The notes: generated by a model not told the origin, from the sequence alone. DNA of 64,000 nt from Bacteroidota bacterium (GCA_016714005.1 JADJOA010000014.1:1-64000), one strand, 5' to 3'. Positions 1 through 11,234 are shown, counted from the first letter of the stretch. Program-made: numbers and translations.

Positions 1-138
1 GGATATAAAGGGTAGTTGGTGTTTGGGTTATTAGTTGATTAAGGAGTTGCGGTAATTAAGGAATATGGAGCTTAGCTTTTACTTTCTCCATATGAACTAA
101 ACCCTCTTGCTACTTTGTTCTTAATACTTTGTACTTTT
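1..138. other. AT-rich edge region with no gene
   Basis: No coding frame is visible. A weak inverted repeat (ATATGGAG at 63-70 and CTCCATAT at 86-93, 15-nt loop) lies just downstream of the purD stop on the minus strand and could help end transcription, but it has no convincing T-run. The first 60 bases are a degenerate GTT/ATTAG-rich spacer. Confidence 0.3.
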
Positions 139-1412
139 CTAAATCAAATCTTTCCCAATATCTCTCCTGTAATACATACCATCAAAGCTGATTTTTTTTA
201 TTGCCGCGTAAGATTTTTCAAGCGCTTTGTTTAACAATTCATCCATTGAAGTAACAGCAATTACTCTTCCCCCATTGGTTAAAATTTTATCCTCTTTTAA
301 AATAGTTCCGGCATGAAAAAGAGTGCTTTCGTAGTTTAATGTTGTTCCTGAAATTTCTTTTCCCTTAGCATAATCACCGGGGTAGCCTCCGCTAACAAGC
401 ATTACTGTTGTAGCAAACCGATTATCTAATTGCAAATTGTAATTGCTCAGTTTTTTTTGAGCTACACACATAAACATTTCCAAAACATCCGATTTTATTC
501 TGGGCATCACCACTTCCGTTTCAGGGTCACCCATGCGGCAATTGTATTCAATCACATAAGGGTCATCGCCTTTTTTTCATCAAGCCAATAAAATAAATCC
601 GCAATAGTTCATGTTGTCTTTCTTTAAACCTTCAATGGTTGGTTTAATAATCCTTTCCTCCACCTTTTGCATAAATGCTGCATTTGCAAACGGCACGGGA
701 GAAACTGCGCCCATGCCTCCTGTGTTTAATCCGGTATCGCCTTCACCAATACGCTTGTAATCTTTTGCTTCGGGCAAAGTCTTATAGCTGATACCATCAG
801 TAATTACAAAGCATGACATTTCAATACCACTTATAAATTCTTCAATAACCACACTTGCTGATGCAGCTCCAAATTTTTTATCAAAAATCATTTGCCTTAA
901 TTCTTCTTCAGCATCTGCAATGCTTTCTAAAATCAAAACTCCTTTGCCTGCAGCCAATCCATCAGCCTTTAAAACATAAGGTGCTGTAACGGTTTTTAAA
1001 AATGATAGTCCTTCTTCAAAATTATTTTGCGTAACGGTGCAGTACTTTGCCGTGGGTATGGCATGACGGTGCATAAAAGCTTTTGCAAAATCTTTGCTGC
1101 CTTCAAGCATGGCGCCTTTTGCCTGTGGCCCAATTAGCGGAATGCTTTTTAACTGATCATCACTTAAAAAATAATCTGCAATGCCGTGCACAAGTGGGTC
1201 TTCGGGTCCAACTATTACAAGTTGAATATTGTTTTCTATTATACTTTTTTTATTGCGGTAAAATCTGTTACACCAATGTTTATGTTGGTGCCGCATTGCA
1301 TGGTACCTGCATTGCCGGGTGCAATAAATAATTTAGTAAGCAATTTACTTTCCGAAATTTTCCATGCAATAGCGTGTTCTCTTCCGCCTGAGCCTAACAG
1401 TAAAACATTCAT
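139..1412 (-). CDS. purD: phosphoribosylamine--glycine ligase (GARS), frameshifted
   Basis: PurD joins phosphoribosylamine and glycine with ATP in the second step of purine synthesis (cytosol). Start ATG at 1412 gives the N-terminal dinucleotide-type motif MNVLLLGSGGREHA, then VIVGPEDPLVHGIADYF, an ATP-grasp stretch (VLKADGLAAGKGV), GLNTGGMGAVSPVP and the C-terminal EYNCRMGDPETE, all signature PurD motifs. Total length about 424 residues is normal. The frame is broken at a 7-T run (1245-1251, one base missing on the coding strand) and again near 571-592, where a missing T and an extra A sit close together; the protein reads through cleanly once these are restored. All motifs survive, so I take these as sequence errors in an essential gene. 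Nearest neighbour is the minus-strand MBL/rhodanese gene upstream, 125 bp away. Confidence 0.93.
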
Positions 1413-1537
1413 TGTAAAAACTTTGAGGCAATATTAAAAAAAGGAATGGCGGTTTTAGGATTGTGTTACAAGAAACGAGTAGTGATTAACTAAATCTTAC
1501 AATTCAAAACCTTAATCTTAACTTTCCTCAAAAAAAA

Positions 1538-2929
1538 TCAGGTTTTGCTTACAGGCATTTCTATTTCAACCCCAGTATCTTTAATTTTTGAATAGCCGCC
1601 ATATACATTTACCACGTTTGTAACTCCTTTTGCTTTAAGTAAACTTGCTGCAATCATACTTCGGTAACCTCCGGCACAGTGTATAACATATTGTTTGCTT
1701 TTATCTAGTGCTGATATATTTGCATTTACATCACCAAGAGGGAACAACAAAGCGTTTTTTACATGTCCGTTTTCAAACTCGCTTTCCTTGCGCACGTCAA
1801 GTGTGGTAAAAGAATTGCTTCTTACATCGGCTGCAAATTGCTCGGGTGTTATGGATTTTATTTGCTCTGATTTTTTTCCTGCATTGATCCATGAATTTAT
1901 TCCTCCACTTAAAAATCCTTTAAAGTTTTCGTAGCCTACTCGTGCCGCACGTACAATACTCTCCTCTTCTTTGCCGGCATCACAAATTAAAACCAAAGGT
2001 TGCTCAATGTGTATGAGTGTTCCAATCCAGTTTGCATACTGACCATTTAGTCCAATATTTATTGAACCTGGAATAAATCCTTTTTCAAAATCATCGGCAT
2101 TACGTGTATCTAGTATTAAAGCGCCATCGGTAATTTCTTTTTCAAAATCAGCAAGTGAAAGCGGTTTTTTATTCCTTTCAACTATTGAATCAATATTTGA
2201 ATATCCTTCTTTGTTGATGCGAGCATCTTCAAAAAAATATTTTGGCGGTGGTGTAATTCCTGTAGTAAGTGTTTCAATAAATTTTTGTTTGTCCATCTCA
2301 ATCAAATAATAGTTTGATTTTTTTTGCTGGCCAATTGTGCTCCATGTTTCTTTGCCAATGTTTTTCCCGCAGGCGCTACCGGGTCCGTGTGCAGGGTAAA
2401 CAATTACATCATCAGCCAATGGTTTTATTTTGGAATTGAGCGATTCGTACATTTTTTCTGCAAGAAATTCTTTGGTAATTCCGCTTCCGTCTAATAAATC
2501 GGGCCTTCCAACATCACCAACAAATAAAGTATCGCCTGTAAATATGGCGTTGTCTTTACCTTCTTTATCAATTAGCAAATAGCTGGTAGATTCAAGTGTG
2601 TGCCCGGGTGTATGTAACGCTTTAATTTTGATCTTTCCTACCTTAAACTCCTCCCCATCTTTTGCATTGTAAACTTTGTAATTGGTGTTGGCATTGGGTC
2701 CGTAAATAATTTGTGCACCGGTGCGTGCAGCAAGGTCAATATGCCCGCTTACGAAATCGGCATGGAAGTGCGTTTCAAAAATGTATTTTATTTTTTTTCC
2801 TCTTTCCTGTGCAAGCTGAATATATTGTTCAATATCACGAATAGGATCAATGATAGCTGCTTCTTCGCAGCATTCAATATAGTAAGCAGCCTCGGCAAGG
2901 CAGTTAGTGTACAGTTGTTTTATTTCCAT
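1538..2929 (-). CDS. MBL-fold persulfide dioxygenase-like protein with two rhodanese domains
   Basis: The N-terminal half (about residues 1-210) is an ETHE1/YcbL-type metallo-beta-lactamase fold: H54-x-H56-x-D58, H63, H110, D133 and H181 supply the metal ligands, the DFVSGH and TPGHT motifs are clear. Two rhodanese domains follow, about 255-352 with candidate catalytic Cys316 (ICDAGKE) and about 360-460 with Cys418 (HCAGGYRS). By family knowledge such fusions oxidise glutathione or other persulfides to sulfite and move sulfane sulfur; the substrate here is inferred. Length (463 aa) fits the double-rhodanese class. No signal peptide, so cytosolic. A perfect minus-strand TATCTTTG box lies 19 nt before the ATG, so it is likely transcribed on its own. 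No frameshift. Confidence 0.88.
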   Translation of the reverse strand: MEIKQLYTNCLAEAAYYIECCEEAAIIDPIRDIEQYIQLAQERGKKIKYIFETHFHADFVSGHIDLAARTGAQIIYGPNANTNYKVYNAKDGEEFKVGKIKIKALHTPGHTLESTSYLLIDKEGKDNAIFTGDTLFVGDVGRPDLLDGSGITKEFLAEKMYESLNSKIKPLADDVIVYPAHGPGSACGKNIGKETWSTIGQQKKSNYYLIEMDKQKFIETLTTGITPPPKYFFEDARINKEGYSNIDSIVERNKKPLSLADFEKEITDGALILDTRNADDFEKGFIPGSINIGLNGQYANWIGTLIHIEQPLVLICDAGKEEESIVRAARVGYENFKGFLSGGINSWINAGKKSEQIKSITPEQFAADVRSNSFTTLDVRKESEFENGHVKNALLFPLGDVNANISALDKSKQYVIHCAGGYRSMIAASLLKAKGVTNVVNVYGGYSKIKDTGVEIEMPVSKT

Positions 2930-2947
2930 CTCTTAAAAACCTTTGCG

Positions 2948-2955
2948 CAAAGATA
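2948..2955 (-). promoter_or_regulatory. Bacteroidota -7 box for the MBL/rhodanese gene
   Basis: The plus strand reads CAAAGATA, which is TATCTTTG on the minus strand, a perfect match to the Bacteroidota consensus TAnnTTTG, and sits 19 nt upstream of the ATG at 2929. No good TTG element is present at the expected distance, so it is a partial promoter call. Confidence 0.45.
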
Positions 2956-2961
2956 ATAAAC

Positions 2962-2997
2962 AAAAAACAGGGGGATTGCTGATCGGCAATCCCCCTG
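2962..2997 (-). terminator. rho-independent terminator of asd
   Basis: A 12-bp GC-rich perfect stem (2968-2979 with 2986-2997, loop TGATCG) is followed on the minus strand by six T. It lies 84 nt past the asd stop and upstream of the MBL gene start, separating the two minus-strand genes. Confidence 0.85.
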
Positions 2998-3080
2998 CAT
3001 ACAAAACTAACCTAAACCCATTATTTTTTCTTTTCTTTTACTCTCTCAACTTTAAGAACATCCCAACTTTCTTAACGTTA

Positions 3081-4069
3081 TTAAAGCATCTTTTTCTCCA
3101 GCAAATACTCGGCAATTTGCACTGCATTCGTTGCTGCACCTTTACGAAGGTTATCACTCACTACCCACATATTTAGCGTTTTGGGTTGTGTTTCATCGCG
3201 CCTTATTCTTCCAACAAAAACATCATCTTTTCCTGCTGCATCAATAGGCATTGGATATAGCAATGATGATGGAGTATCAAACACAACAATGCCTTTTTCC
3301 TTTGAAAGCAATGCGCGTACCTCATCAACCGTAAAATCATTTTCAAACTCAACATTTACACTTTCGCTGTGCCCTGCAATTACAGGTACACGAACGGTGG
3401 TGGCAGTTAAACGAATGCTGTCATCACGCATAATTTTTTTTGTTTCGTTTACCATTTTCATTTCTTCCTTGGTATAACCATTGTCCATGAAAACATCAAT
3501 GTGTGGCAGCACGTTCAGGTCTATTTGATAGGGTACGCCTTATCAGAAACAACCCCTTTTCTTTCATTCATTAACTGGTCAACAGCTTTTTTTCCGGTAC
3601 CTGAAACAGATTGATAGGTAGAAACTACAATACGCTTTATCTTATATTTTTTATGCAGCGGATTTAATGCAACTACCATTTGAATGGTGGAGCAATTGGG
3701 GTTGGCAATAATTTTATCTGATGCGGTAAGTGCATCAGCATTTACTTCAGGCACTATTAGTTTTTTATCGGGGTGCATGCGCCATGCTGATGAGTTGTCA
3801 ATAACCGTAGTGCCTGCTGCCGCAAATTTTGGAGCCCACTCTAATGACATGGCTCCGCCAGCAGAAAACAATGCAACATTTGCTTTGGCTGCAACACCAT
3901 CGTTGCAATTTACAACGGTATATTTTTTTCCTTTAAACTCAATTTCTTTTCCTGCCGATTTATCTGAGGCAACAGGAATTAATTCCGAAACCGGGAAATT
4001 TCTTTCCTCCAAAACTTTTAACATCATGCTGCCTACTAACCCTGTGGCACCTACTACTGCTACTTTCAT
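3081..4069 (-). CDS. asd: aspartate-semialdehyde dehydrogenase, frameshifted
   Basis: Asd reduces aspartyl phosphate to aspartate semialdehyde on the route to lysine/diaminopimelate, threonine and methionine. The N-terminus is a Rossmann motif (AVVGATGLVGSMM); the nucleophile is Cys126 in NPNCSTIQM; the substrate-binding STYQSVSGTGK follows; the catalytic His is in VIAGHSESV in the second half; and the C-terminus GAATNAVQIAEYLL is typical. Total about 330 residues, normal. One base is missing near 3530-3533 (GCG TAC CCT TAT expected), after which the second frame continues YQIDLNVLPHIDVF without loss. Probably a sequence error. It is the first gene of its own unit; a possible minus-strand TATTTTTG box lies at 4126-4133. 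Confidence 0.93.
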
Positions 4070-4279
4070 GGTACAAATAATGAATGGTTGCGTCTCTAAA
4101 ATTTGGACTGCAAATTAACTGGGACCAAAAATAAATTAATGAATAAAAATACTTTTACGAACGGGCGAAGGTAACAACACAACAGAAACAGAAAAAGTCG
4201 TTTTTTGATACCTCTTAAAATTCAGCAGAAGAGAACGTGCTCACCGGCTTTTCGGGCTAACAAGTTCTAAGCTGAACCA

Positions 4280-4665
4280 TTACCGGGTAAAAAACCAAAT
4301 TACAAAAACATAAGGTAAAGAAAGGGCAACAGCCGTTATAAAATATACAAATGCTTTTTTACGGTCTTTTTTACGGCAAGCTGCATCGGTAACATCATCT
4401 AAATTGCCCGGCTCCTTAAAGTTATGTAAACTGAATATGGCAAACAAAATGCAAAATCTTGTTTTATTTCAAGCAGAATTATAACAGTTGATAACACTGC
4501 AAGAAACAAACCCACATACAAAACCGGACCGTTAAAAAAATGAACTAAAATGGTAAGAGCAACGGAGGGTATTAGCGCAAACAACAATAGCTTTTGCCTG
4601 ATGGCAACTTCTCTTTCGCCAATGTTGCAAACGCCTGCCTGATAACTGTCTTTGGTGCTATTCAT
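4280..4665 (-). CDS. small membrane protein, frameshifted, unknown function
   Basis: About 128 residues once a single indel near 4450-4458 is repaired. The N-terminal part has two hydrophobic segments (LLLFALIPSVALTILVHF and VLYVGLFLAVLSTVIILL); after the break the other frame gives a charged loop (CRKKDRKKAF) and a third hydrophobic stretch (FITAVALSLPYVFVIWFF) before a stop at 4280-4282. The continuous hydrophobic/charged pattern across both frames is why I take them as one gene. I do not recognise a family. It lies upstream of asd on the same strand, about 210 bp apart, and divergent from purB. The 4083-4279 spacer holds nothing I can name. Confidence 0.55.
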
Positions 4666-4775
4666 TATTACTAAACTTCCTTACAACAATAAACCATCTG
4701 CTTTGTTTGCGCAATTCTCAAATAACATTCACCTATAAAACTTTAGTTTATTTTTACGCCACTTTACTCACTAAA

Positions 4776-6119
4776 ATGTCCTTTACGCCACTTAAAGCCA
4801 TATCGCCTGTTGACGGGCGGTACCATAAACAAACCGAAGCGCTTCAAAATTATTTTTCTGAATACGCACTTATAAAAGCGCGCGTGCATGTTGAGGTTGA
4901 ATATCTAATTGCCCTTTCTCAATTTAACATCCCACAAATAAATCCATTAACAGAAGTTCAGAAAAATTCTTTACGCAAAGCTGTTACTGCCTTTAATGAG
5001 GTGGATGCACAGAAAATAAAAGACAGTGAAAAAATAACCAACCATGATGTTAAGGCTGTTGAATATTTTGTAAAAGAAAAATTTGATGCGGTGGGGCTTT
5101 CTGCCATAAAAGAATTTGTACACTTTGGGCTTACCTCACAGGACATTAATAACACTGCTATTCCATTGCTTACAAAAAGTGCATTAAACGAAACAATATT
5201 TCCTGCACTGCAAAATATAACTGCAAAACTTGAGTCGTTATCAAGTGAGTGGAAAGATATTGCCATGCTTGCATTTACACATGGACAGCCTGCATCACCC
5301 ACAAAGCTTGGAAAAGAAATAAAAGTTTTTTGTTACCGCCTGCAACATCAAATAGATGACGCAAAGCAAATAAAACACTCTGCCAAGTTTGGTGGTGCCA
5401 CCGGTAACTTTAATGCCCACCATGTTGCATATCCTAAACACGATTGGATAAAATTTGCAAATGAATTTGTTTCTCAGTTGGGATTAAGCCGCTCTGCTTT
5501 TACAACACAAATTGATAACTATGATTATGCTGCTGCGTTGTTTGATAATTTCAAAAGAATAAACACCATATTGCTTGACCTTTGCCGAGATGTGTGGACA
5601 TACATCAGCATGAATTATTTTACGCAAACAGTCACAAAAAATGAGGTGGGCTCATCAGCCATGCCACATAAAGTAAACCCTATTGATTTTGAAAATGCCG
5701 AAGGAAATTTAGGAATTGCCAATGCATTGTTTGAGCATTTATCTGCAAAACTTCCCATATCCCGATTACAAAGGGATTTAACCGACTCAACCGTTTTAAG
5801 AAACATTGGTGTACCGTTTGCACATACGCTCATTGCATTAAAATCTTTAGAAAAAGGATTGAGTAAAATAAAAGTTAATGAGGTATGTATTGAAAAAGAT
5901 TTGAGCGACAACATAGCTGTTGTTGCGGAAGCTATCCAAACAATTTTAAGGCGCGAAAATTACCCCAACCCTTACGAGGCACTAAAGGAACTCACCCGTA
6001 CAGGAGAAAAAATTACTCTTGAAAAAATTCATGCCTTCATTCATACTTTAAAAATTAATGAGCATGTTCGTGCCGAACTGCTTACTATTACACCTTTAAA
6101 TTATACAGGTATCAATTAA
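4776..6119 (+). CDS. purB: adenylosuccinate lyase
   Basis: PurB makes AICAR from SAICAR and AMP from adenylosuccinate in purine synthesis, as a cytosolic homotetramer. The fumarase/aspartase-superfamily signature SSAMPHKVNPIDFENAEGN is present, together with the N-terminal ISPVDGRY, THGQPASPT (catalytic His) and NHDVKAVEYF. I chose the ATG at 4776, which gives MSFTPLKAISPVDGRY and 447 residues, because the in-frame TTG 69 nt upstream adds a non-conserved leader. The frame is intact. It is followed after 24 nt by a DUF4412 gene on the same strand. Confidence 0.95.
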   Translation: MSFTPLKAISPVDGRYHKQTEALQNYFSEYALIKARVHVEVEYLIALSQFNIPQINPLTEVQKNSLRKAVTAFNEVDAQKIKDSEKITNHDVKAVEYFVKEKFDAVGLSAIKEFVHFGLTSQDINNTAIPLLTKSALNETIFPALQNITAKLESLSSEWKDIAMLAFTHGQPASPTKLGKEIKVFCYRLQHQIDDAKQIKHSAKFGGATGNFNAHHVAYPKHDWIKFANEFVSQLGLSRSAFTTQIDNYDYAAALFDNFKRINTILLDLCRDVWTYISMNYFTQTVTKNEVGSSAMPHKVNPIDFENAEGNLGIANALFEHLSAKLPISRLQRDLTDSTVLRNIGVPFAHTLIALKSLEKGLSKIKVNEVCIEKDLSDNIAVVAEAIQTILRRENYPNPYEALKELTRTGEKITLEKIHAFIHTLKINEHVRAELLTITPLNYTGIN

Positions 6120-6143
6120 ATTAAACCTCAAATATATTATACA

Positions 6144-6802
6144 ATGAAAAAAGTACTATCAATTATTGCAGTTGCATTATTTATTTGCACAGTTACTATT
6201 GCACAAAAACTCACACAAGGAAAAATTGTCTATAATATTGAATGGGAATCACCCGAAATAAATGAGGAGATGAAAGCCATGCTGCCAACAGAAGGAGTGG
6301 TTTATTTTAAAGACAAAAACAGTCGGATGGAAATGAGCATGGGAATGATGGGCGATAATGTTACCATTTCTGACGGAAAAAGAATGAAACCATCAGCTAC
6401 ATGAACATGATGGGAAACAAAATGGGAATTAAAAGCACAACAGCCGATATAGAAAAAATGCGTGGCAGCGAAAAACCAAAAATTACCAAAACATCAGAGA
6501 TTAAAACAATTGCCGGATATAAATGTAACCAGGCAATATTGGAAACTAAAGGACAAAAATTTGAAATGTGGTACACTAAAGATATTGCAGCAGCCAACAG
6601 TATTTCTAATTCTTACGAAGGAATTGACGGTTTTTTAATGCAGTTTACAATGGACCAAAAAGGTATGTTTATGAAAATGACCTGCAAAAGTGTTGAGCAG
6701 CAATCTATTGCCGATGATATGTTTACCCCGCTTACAGGTTACGAAATAATGACTGTTGATGAAATGCAGAAAAAATTTCAGCAGAAGAGCTCTGAAAACT
6801 AA
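6144..6802 (+). CDS. secreted DUF4412 protein, frameshifted
   Basis: A signal peptide (MKKVLSIIAVALFICTVTIAQ) precedes a DUF4412 domain: GKIVYNIEWES, a Met-rich middle (MEMSMGMMGDNV, MNMMGNKMG), then IAGYKCNQAILETKGQ and MWYTKDI, all typical of the family. One base is missing near 6384-6390 (AAA ACC ATC AGC expected); with it the protein has about 219 residues. The family is periplasmic or cell-surface and its function is not established; the many methionines are family-typical, and metal binding is only a speculation. It follows purB closely and is closed by a strong terminator. Confidence 0.75.
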
Positions 6803-6826
6803 TCAGAAAAAAATCCCCTTCTATTC

Positions 6827-6853
6827 AACCATGCATTCTCGCATGGTTTTTTT
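6827..6853 (+). terminator. rho-independent terminator after the DUF4412 gene
   Basis: Perfect 8-bp stem AACCATGC/GCATGGTT (6827-6834 and 6841-6848) with a 6-nt loop and a T-run to 6853. Confidence 0.85.
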
Positions 6854-6861
6854 ATTTCGCT

Positions 6862-7242
6862 CTTTTAATCCAAAACTCTGTATTCATTGCTCCAAATACC
6901 TTTGAGTGGTCTATAGTCTTTTTACGATGCTGCTTATCTATAATCTCCGGTTTGACACCAACCATTGCAAACAGATACTATCGGTGCTCTTTGTTTATTT
7001 TCAACTTGAAAACATAGGAGCCTGCTTTAAACTCACTAAGCAGCATTGCTCTTTTGGCTTGTTAAAATCATGAATGGTGTGGCTTTTAAATTCCCACCTC
7101 TCCTTCTTAAAATAGTACGTTTCTTTTTTGCACCAATAAATAAAGACTTTTCTAATTCCAAAAAGACATCTTTTATATCATTGTCAGAGAGGCTATATTT
7201 TGGGGAATTACAATCGTTCATACAATTAAATGGACCGCTCAT
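6862..7242 (-). pseudogene. decayed ORF of unknown family
   Basis: Reading the minus strand from 7242 gives 68 residues (MSGPFNCMNDCN..., then a basic patch KKKRTILRRRGG). At about 7040 the frame must shift by one to continue as AMLLSEFKAGSYVFKLKI, an in-frame TAG then interrupts (KINKEHR stop), and the same frame continues YLFAMVGVKPEIID to FWIKRAK and a stop just before the terminator. The continuity of plausible protein over about 125 codons with one shift and one nonsense codon suggests a degraded or error-containing gene. I do not recognise the family. It fills most of the 497-bp stretch between the DUF4412 gene and the LytTR regulator, which otherwise holds only the terminator. Confidence 0.35.
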
Positions 7243-7299
7243 ACAATTTTTTTTACCACTTGAATCTAATGTTGTTACTTTTAGGGTTTAAACACTTTT

Positions 7300-8068
7300 A
7301 TGACAGCCTTAATTGTTGATGATGAGAAGCCTAATCGAGAAGGGCTTCGGTTATTGCTCGAAGAATTTTGTCCTGATATTTTGAGTATAGCCGATGCTGG
7401 ATCTGCAAAAAGTGCCCGAGAATTATTTAATGCCTCTTCTTTTGATATTTTGTTTATTGACATAAATATGCCTAACGAAAATGGCTTTGAGTTTTTAAAT
7501 TCTATAAAAGGAAATTTCGCTGTAGTATTTGTTACTGCTTATTCTGATTTTGCAATGCGTGCCATCAAGTCAAATGCTGTTGATTATCTGCTTAAACCTA
7601 TTAACACCGATGAGTTGGTTGCTGCAGTTGAGCGCTGTAAAGAACGGCTTGAAAAAAATTTCTTGCAGGTAAAAACAATTTATAACGAGTCCATTTCCAA
7701 TTTTGAAAAAACATATTCTTCTGGCACCTTCCCTGATAAAATTACATTGTCTCATATGCAAGGATTCAACATTATTTCAACCAATGATATAATATGCATA
7801 CAAGCCGATGGCAATTATTCGGTTCTGTATTTGGAAGGACAAAAAAACTAATGGTAACGCGCAAAATAGGGGAGTTTGAATTTTGCTCGACCCCAAAATG
7901 TTTTTACGTTCACATAAATCATCTATCATCAATTTACTTTGTGTAAAAGAATACAGTAGTAATGAGGGGCATAATGTTTTGATGAAAAACGGAATGAACG
8001 TGCAGGTATCAAGGCGCAAGCTCGATGATTTTATGGCAGCAATTGATACATTGTCAAAACGCATTTGA
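7300..8068 (+). CDS. LytTR-family response regulator, frameshifted
   Basis: A receiver domain (residues 1-120; acidic pair DD at 7-8, phosphoacceptor D54 in LFIDINMP, conserved Lys in YLLKPI) is followed by a LytTR DNA-binding domain (FLRSHKSSIINL, VSRRKLDDFM). Two bases are missing, in the A-run 7841-7847 and the T-run 7881-7884; restoring both gives QKKLMVTRKIGEFEFLLDPKMFLRSH, a continuous LytTR domain of about 256 residues in all. The partner kinase starts 2 nt after the stop, so they are co-transcribed and surely form one two-component system. LytTR regulators activate transcription by binding direct repeats upstream of targets; the adjacent M4 protease is a possible target (inference). 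Confidence 0.88.
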
Positions 8069-8070
8069 TA

Positions 8071-11008
8071 ATGACAACGTTATTCTCCCGTTTTTTTTTC
8101 AGTTTAATTATTTTTACTTGTAATGCTTTTGCGCAAAGTTTTCCATCGCGCCATTTTGATGTTGATGATGGTTTAACAAGCAACACTGTTTATGATTGTG
8201 AGCAAGATAACCGTGGTTTTATGTGGTTTGCCACATCGGCTGGCGTTTGCCGTTTTGATGGCAAACACTTTAAACGATACACCATTGATGATGGGTTAAG
8301 TGATAACGAAGTTTTAAAAATTATTAAAGACTCAAAGGGCAGGCTATGGTTGTTTGGGTTTAATTCAAGCGTTGTTGTTATTTCCGGAGATTCCATAATG
8401 AACGAATCTTCTCATCCTATTCTTAAACAGTTACGCAAAGGATTTTTTTACAATAACTTTTTTGAAAACAAGGCTGGAGAAATCTTCCTGAATAACGCCA
8501 GAAATTTTTCCGCTAAGGTTTCATTTCCTGATTCATTGATAGAATTACCCATAAAAGAGAGTATTATTTTTAAAACCAAATACGGATATGCCAGAAAGTT
8601 TATAAAGGGTGAAAAAGATATAAAACCGGTTATGGCTATTGATTCTTTTTTAATGCGAAATCCGGCAAGCAAGGTTTTTTATTATAAGGACTCCCTCTTG
8701 TTTTTCTTTACTCAGGATCACTTATATCAGCTTAACCAATCAGCAAAAATTTCAAATATAAATTTACCCCTTCATTACTTAAAAAATGCACTGGAGGTTT
8801 ATTGCGATACTGAATTAAATTTATGGCTTACCACTTATAACAACGGTGTTTATAAATTTAGTTTTAATAACGGTCAATACAATTATGCAGGAAGTTTTTT
8901 TAACAACGAAAACATTACCTCCACATTTGTTGACAATGAAAAAAATGTATGGTTCACCACTCATGGCAATGGTGTTTACATGTTGCCGTTTTACTTCAGG
9001 TCTGTATTAACATATTCTTCTGCCAATGGGTTAAGCGCAAATGAAGCTTATGCCGTATACCCCGATAAACAAAATAGATTATGGGTTGGATATAGAAACG
9101 GCATTATTGACATAATTGAAAACGGTGATATTAGAAGAATTAATCTTACCGTTGATTTAAAAACTATTGGTAGAATTAATCAAATTCTTTATCATCCGTC
9201 TGATGCCATTTTAATGGCATCAGATATCGGTCTTTTTTTATTGCCCATCAACAAAACAGAAGGTGATATTTTTCGGTTTCGGTTTTTTAATAATGATAAA
9301 AGACCGGTATCCATCCATAATGTCTGCATAAAAGATATTGAACTTACTCCGGATTCAACAATAAGATTATCGTGTTCCGAAAGCATTCATGAACTATCAT
9401 ACTCAGATATATTAAATCATAAAAGAGAAATTGGCCGCTTGCCTTTTCCTAATAGGCGGTTTTATTCCGTATGCAATAACCCTAATGGAGGATTTTGGTT
9501 TAGTGATGCTGGTGGTTTAAAAAAATTTGAAAATGGAAACACGCAGGATTTAAGTAGCAATCATCCATTGCTAAAAAAAAGAATTGTGGATATGTGCCTG
9601 TATCAATCTAAACTTTTGCTATCTATAGAAGGATATGGTTTGATGATTTTGGAGAACGATAAACCAATTGCCCACATCAGCGAAAAAGAAGGGTTGCTTT
9701 CCAACCACTGCGGAAAAATATTTTCAGACGGGAAATATGCTTGGGTTTGCAGCACTCTTGGATTAAGTTTAATTGACTTATCTAAAGAAAATAATTTTGT
9801 AAAAGAAAATATTTCTGTAGCTGACGGACTTTCATCTGGCCAGGTAAATAACGTGTATGTTGCCAACGGAAAAATTTATGCTGCCACTCAAAAGGGTGTG
9901 AGCATTTTAACCATGAGCGAGTTGAAACCAAAAAACAACTTGCTGCCAAATACATTTATTACAAAAGCATCATGGGGCGAAAAAAATTTACTGGGTTTAT
10001 CAAATCCTGAAATTGAATATGAAAAAGGAAGTATTGTATTTTCCTTTGTTGCTCCGCAATTTACCTTTCCCGAAAATGTTATTTATCAATACCGGCTCAA
10101 CGAAAATGCATGGAGTGAAACAAAAAACACCTCGGTTGAATTTAATTCACTGCAACCGGATAAATATACATTCAGCATTCGTTCCCGAAGTGCCTCGTTT
10201 AAATGGAGTAATACGGCTTCTTTTAAATTTAAAATACCTCAACCCTTTTACATGGCATGGTGGTTTTATGCCGCTATAATTTTGTTGGTAATAGCAGTGC
10301 TCACATTCGTCTACCGGAGTCGCTTAAAGCGATTGAAAAAAGAACAACAGGTAAAATTTTATACGAACAACAAATCAATCGATTTAAAATTCAGGCATTG
10401 CAGGCAATGATGAATCCTCATTTTGTTTTCAACTCGTTAAATGCAATAGAGCAACAGGTCAATTTAGGCAATACAGATAAAGCGCGAACATACCTATCAC
10501 GCTTTGCACAACTGTTGCGAATGAACCTGCAAACCGTAAACAGCGATTTTGTTCCGCTTGACGAAGAATTAGAGCGAATAAAACTCTATCTCGAAACAGA
10601 AAAATAAGACTTGAAGAAAAACTGAGTTACAATATTTCAAAAAGCGAAAAGGTTCCTGATGATATTTTGATTCCATCAATGATTATCCAACCATTTGTAG
10701 AAAACAGTATCTGGCATGGTATAATGCCTTCAGAAAAAAACGGAACAGTAAAAATTTCTATTGATAAAAAATCAGAACAACTGATTATTGAAATTGAGGA
10801 TGACGGAATAGGAGTGGAAGCTTCAAAGGCAAATCGCAAGAGTGATGCAAAAAGTGAACACTATGGAATCAAACTGATAAACGATCGGCTTAAAACCATC
10901 AGCGAAAATTTGAAACAAGATTGTAGTGTGGAATTATTAGACAAAACTAATACAAACTTTTCGGTAACTATTGTTAAAATAAAACTCCCGTTTTTGCTGG
11001 ATGAATAA
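8071..11008 (+). CDS. propeller-domain sensor histidine kinase (LytS/YehU type), frameshifted
   Basis: After a signal peptide (about 1-22, ending in FAQ) comes a periplasmic two-component-regulator beta-propeller with repeats of the type GLTSNTVYDCEQDNRGFMWF, then a Y_Y_Y-like domain near 655-735, one membrane helix (WWFYAAIILLVIAVLTFV), a basic linker and a HisKA_7TM-less LytS-type kinase core: phospho-His near residue 783 in NPHFVFNSLNAI, then PSMIIQPFVENSIWHG and an ATPase DDGIG motif. About 980 residues, typical. Two bases are missing (A-run near 10353-10356; A-run near 10600-10604). I start at ATG 8071, 2 nt after the regulator stop, not at the overlapping TTG 8065. The ligand is unknown; propeller sensors of this type often sense polysaccharides in gut Bacteroides, but here no glycan locus is adjacent. 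Confidence 0.88.
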
Positions 11009-11234
11009 TTGGAAAGATTCCAAGCTCTTATTCTTACTGCCTGACAGCAAAATTATTTTTTGATTTACCTAAGAAAGTAAATCTATCATCATTTCTTTTT
11101 TAAAAAACGTTTATACAGTTTACTGTACCGTACATACACTGCTTTTATCCGCTCTGATAAAAATGAGTTTTTTCGAAAAAAAGCAAAATACTTTTAACAC
11201 GATAAATGTATTAACCAATTAATATTTCATCGGT

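Noticed and set aside
1083..1437. Plus-strand ORFs opposite the purD start
   Set aside because: They arise where purD is frameshifted; the minus strand carries GSGGREHA and VGPEDPL.
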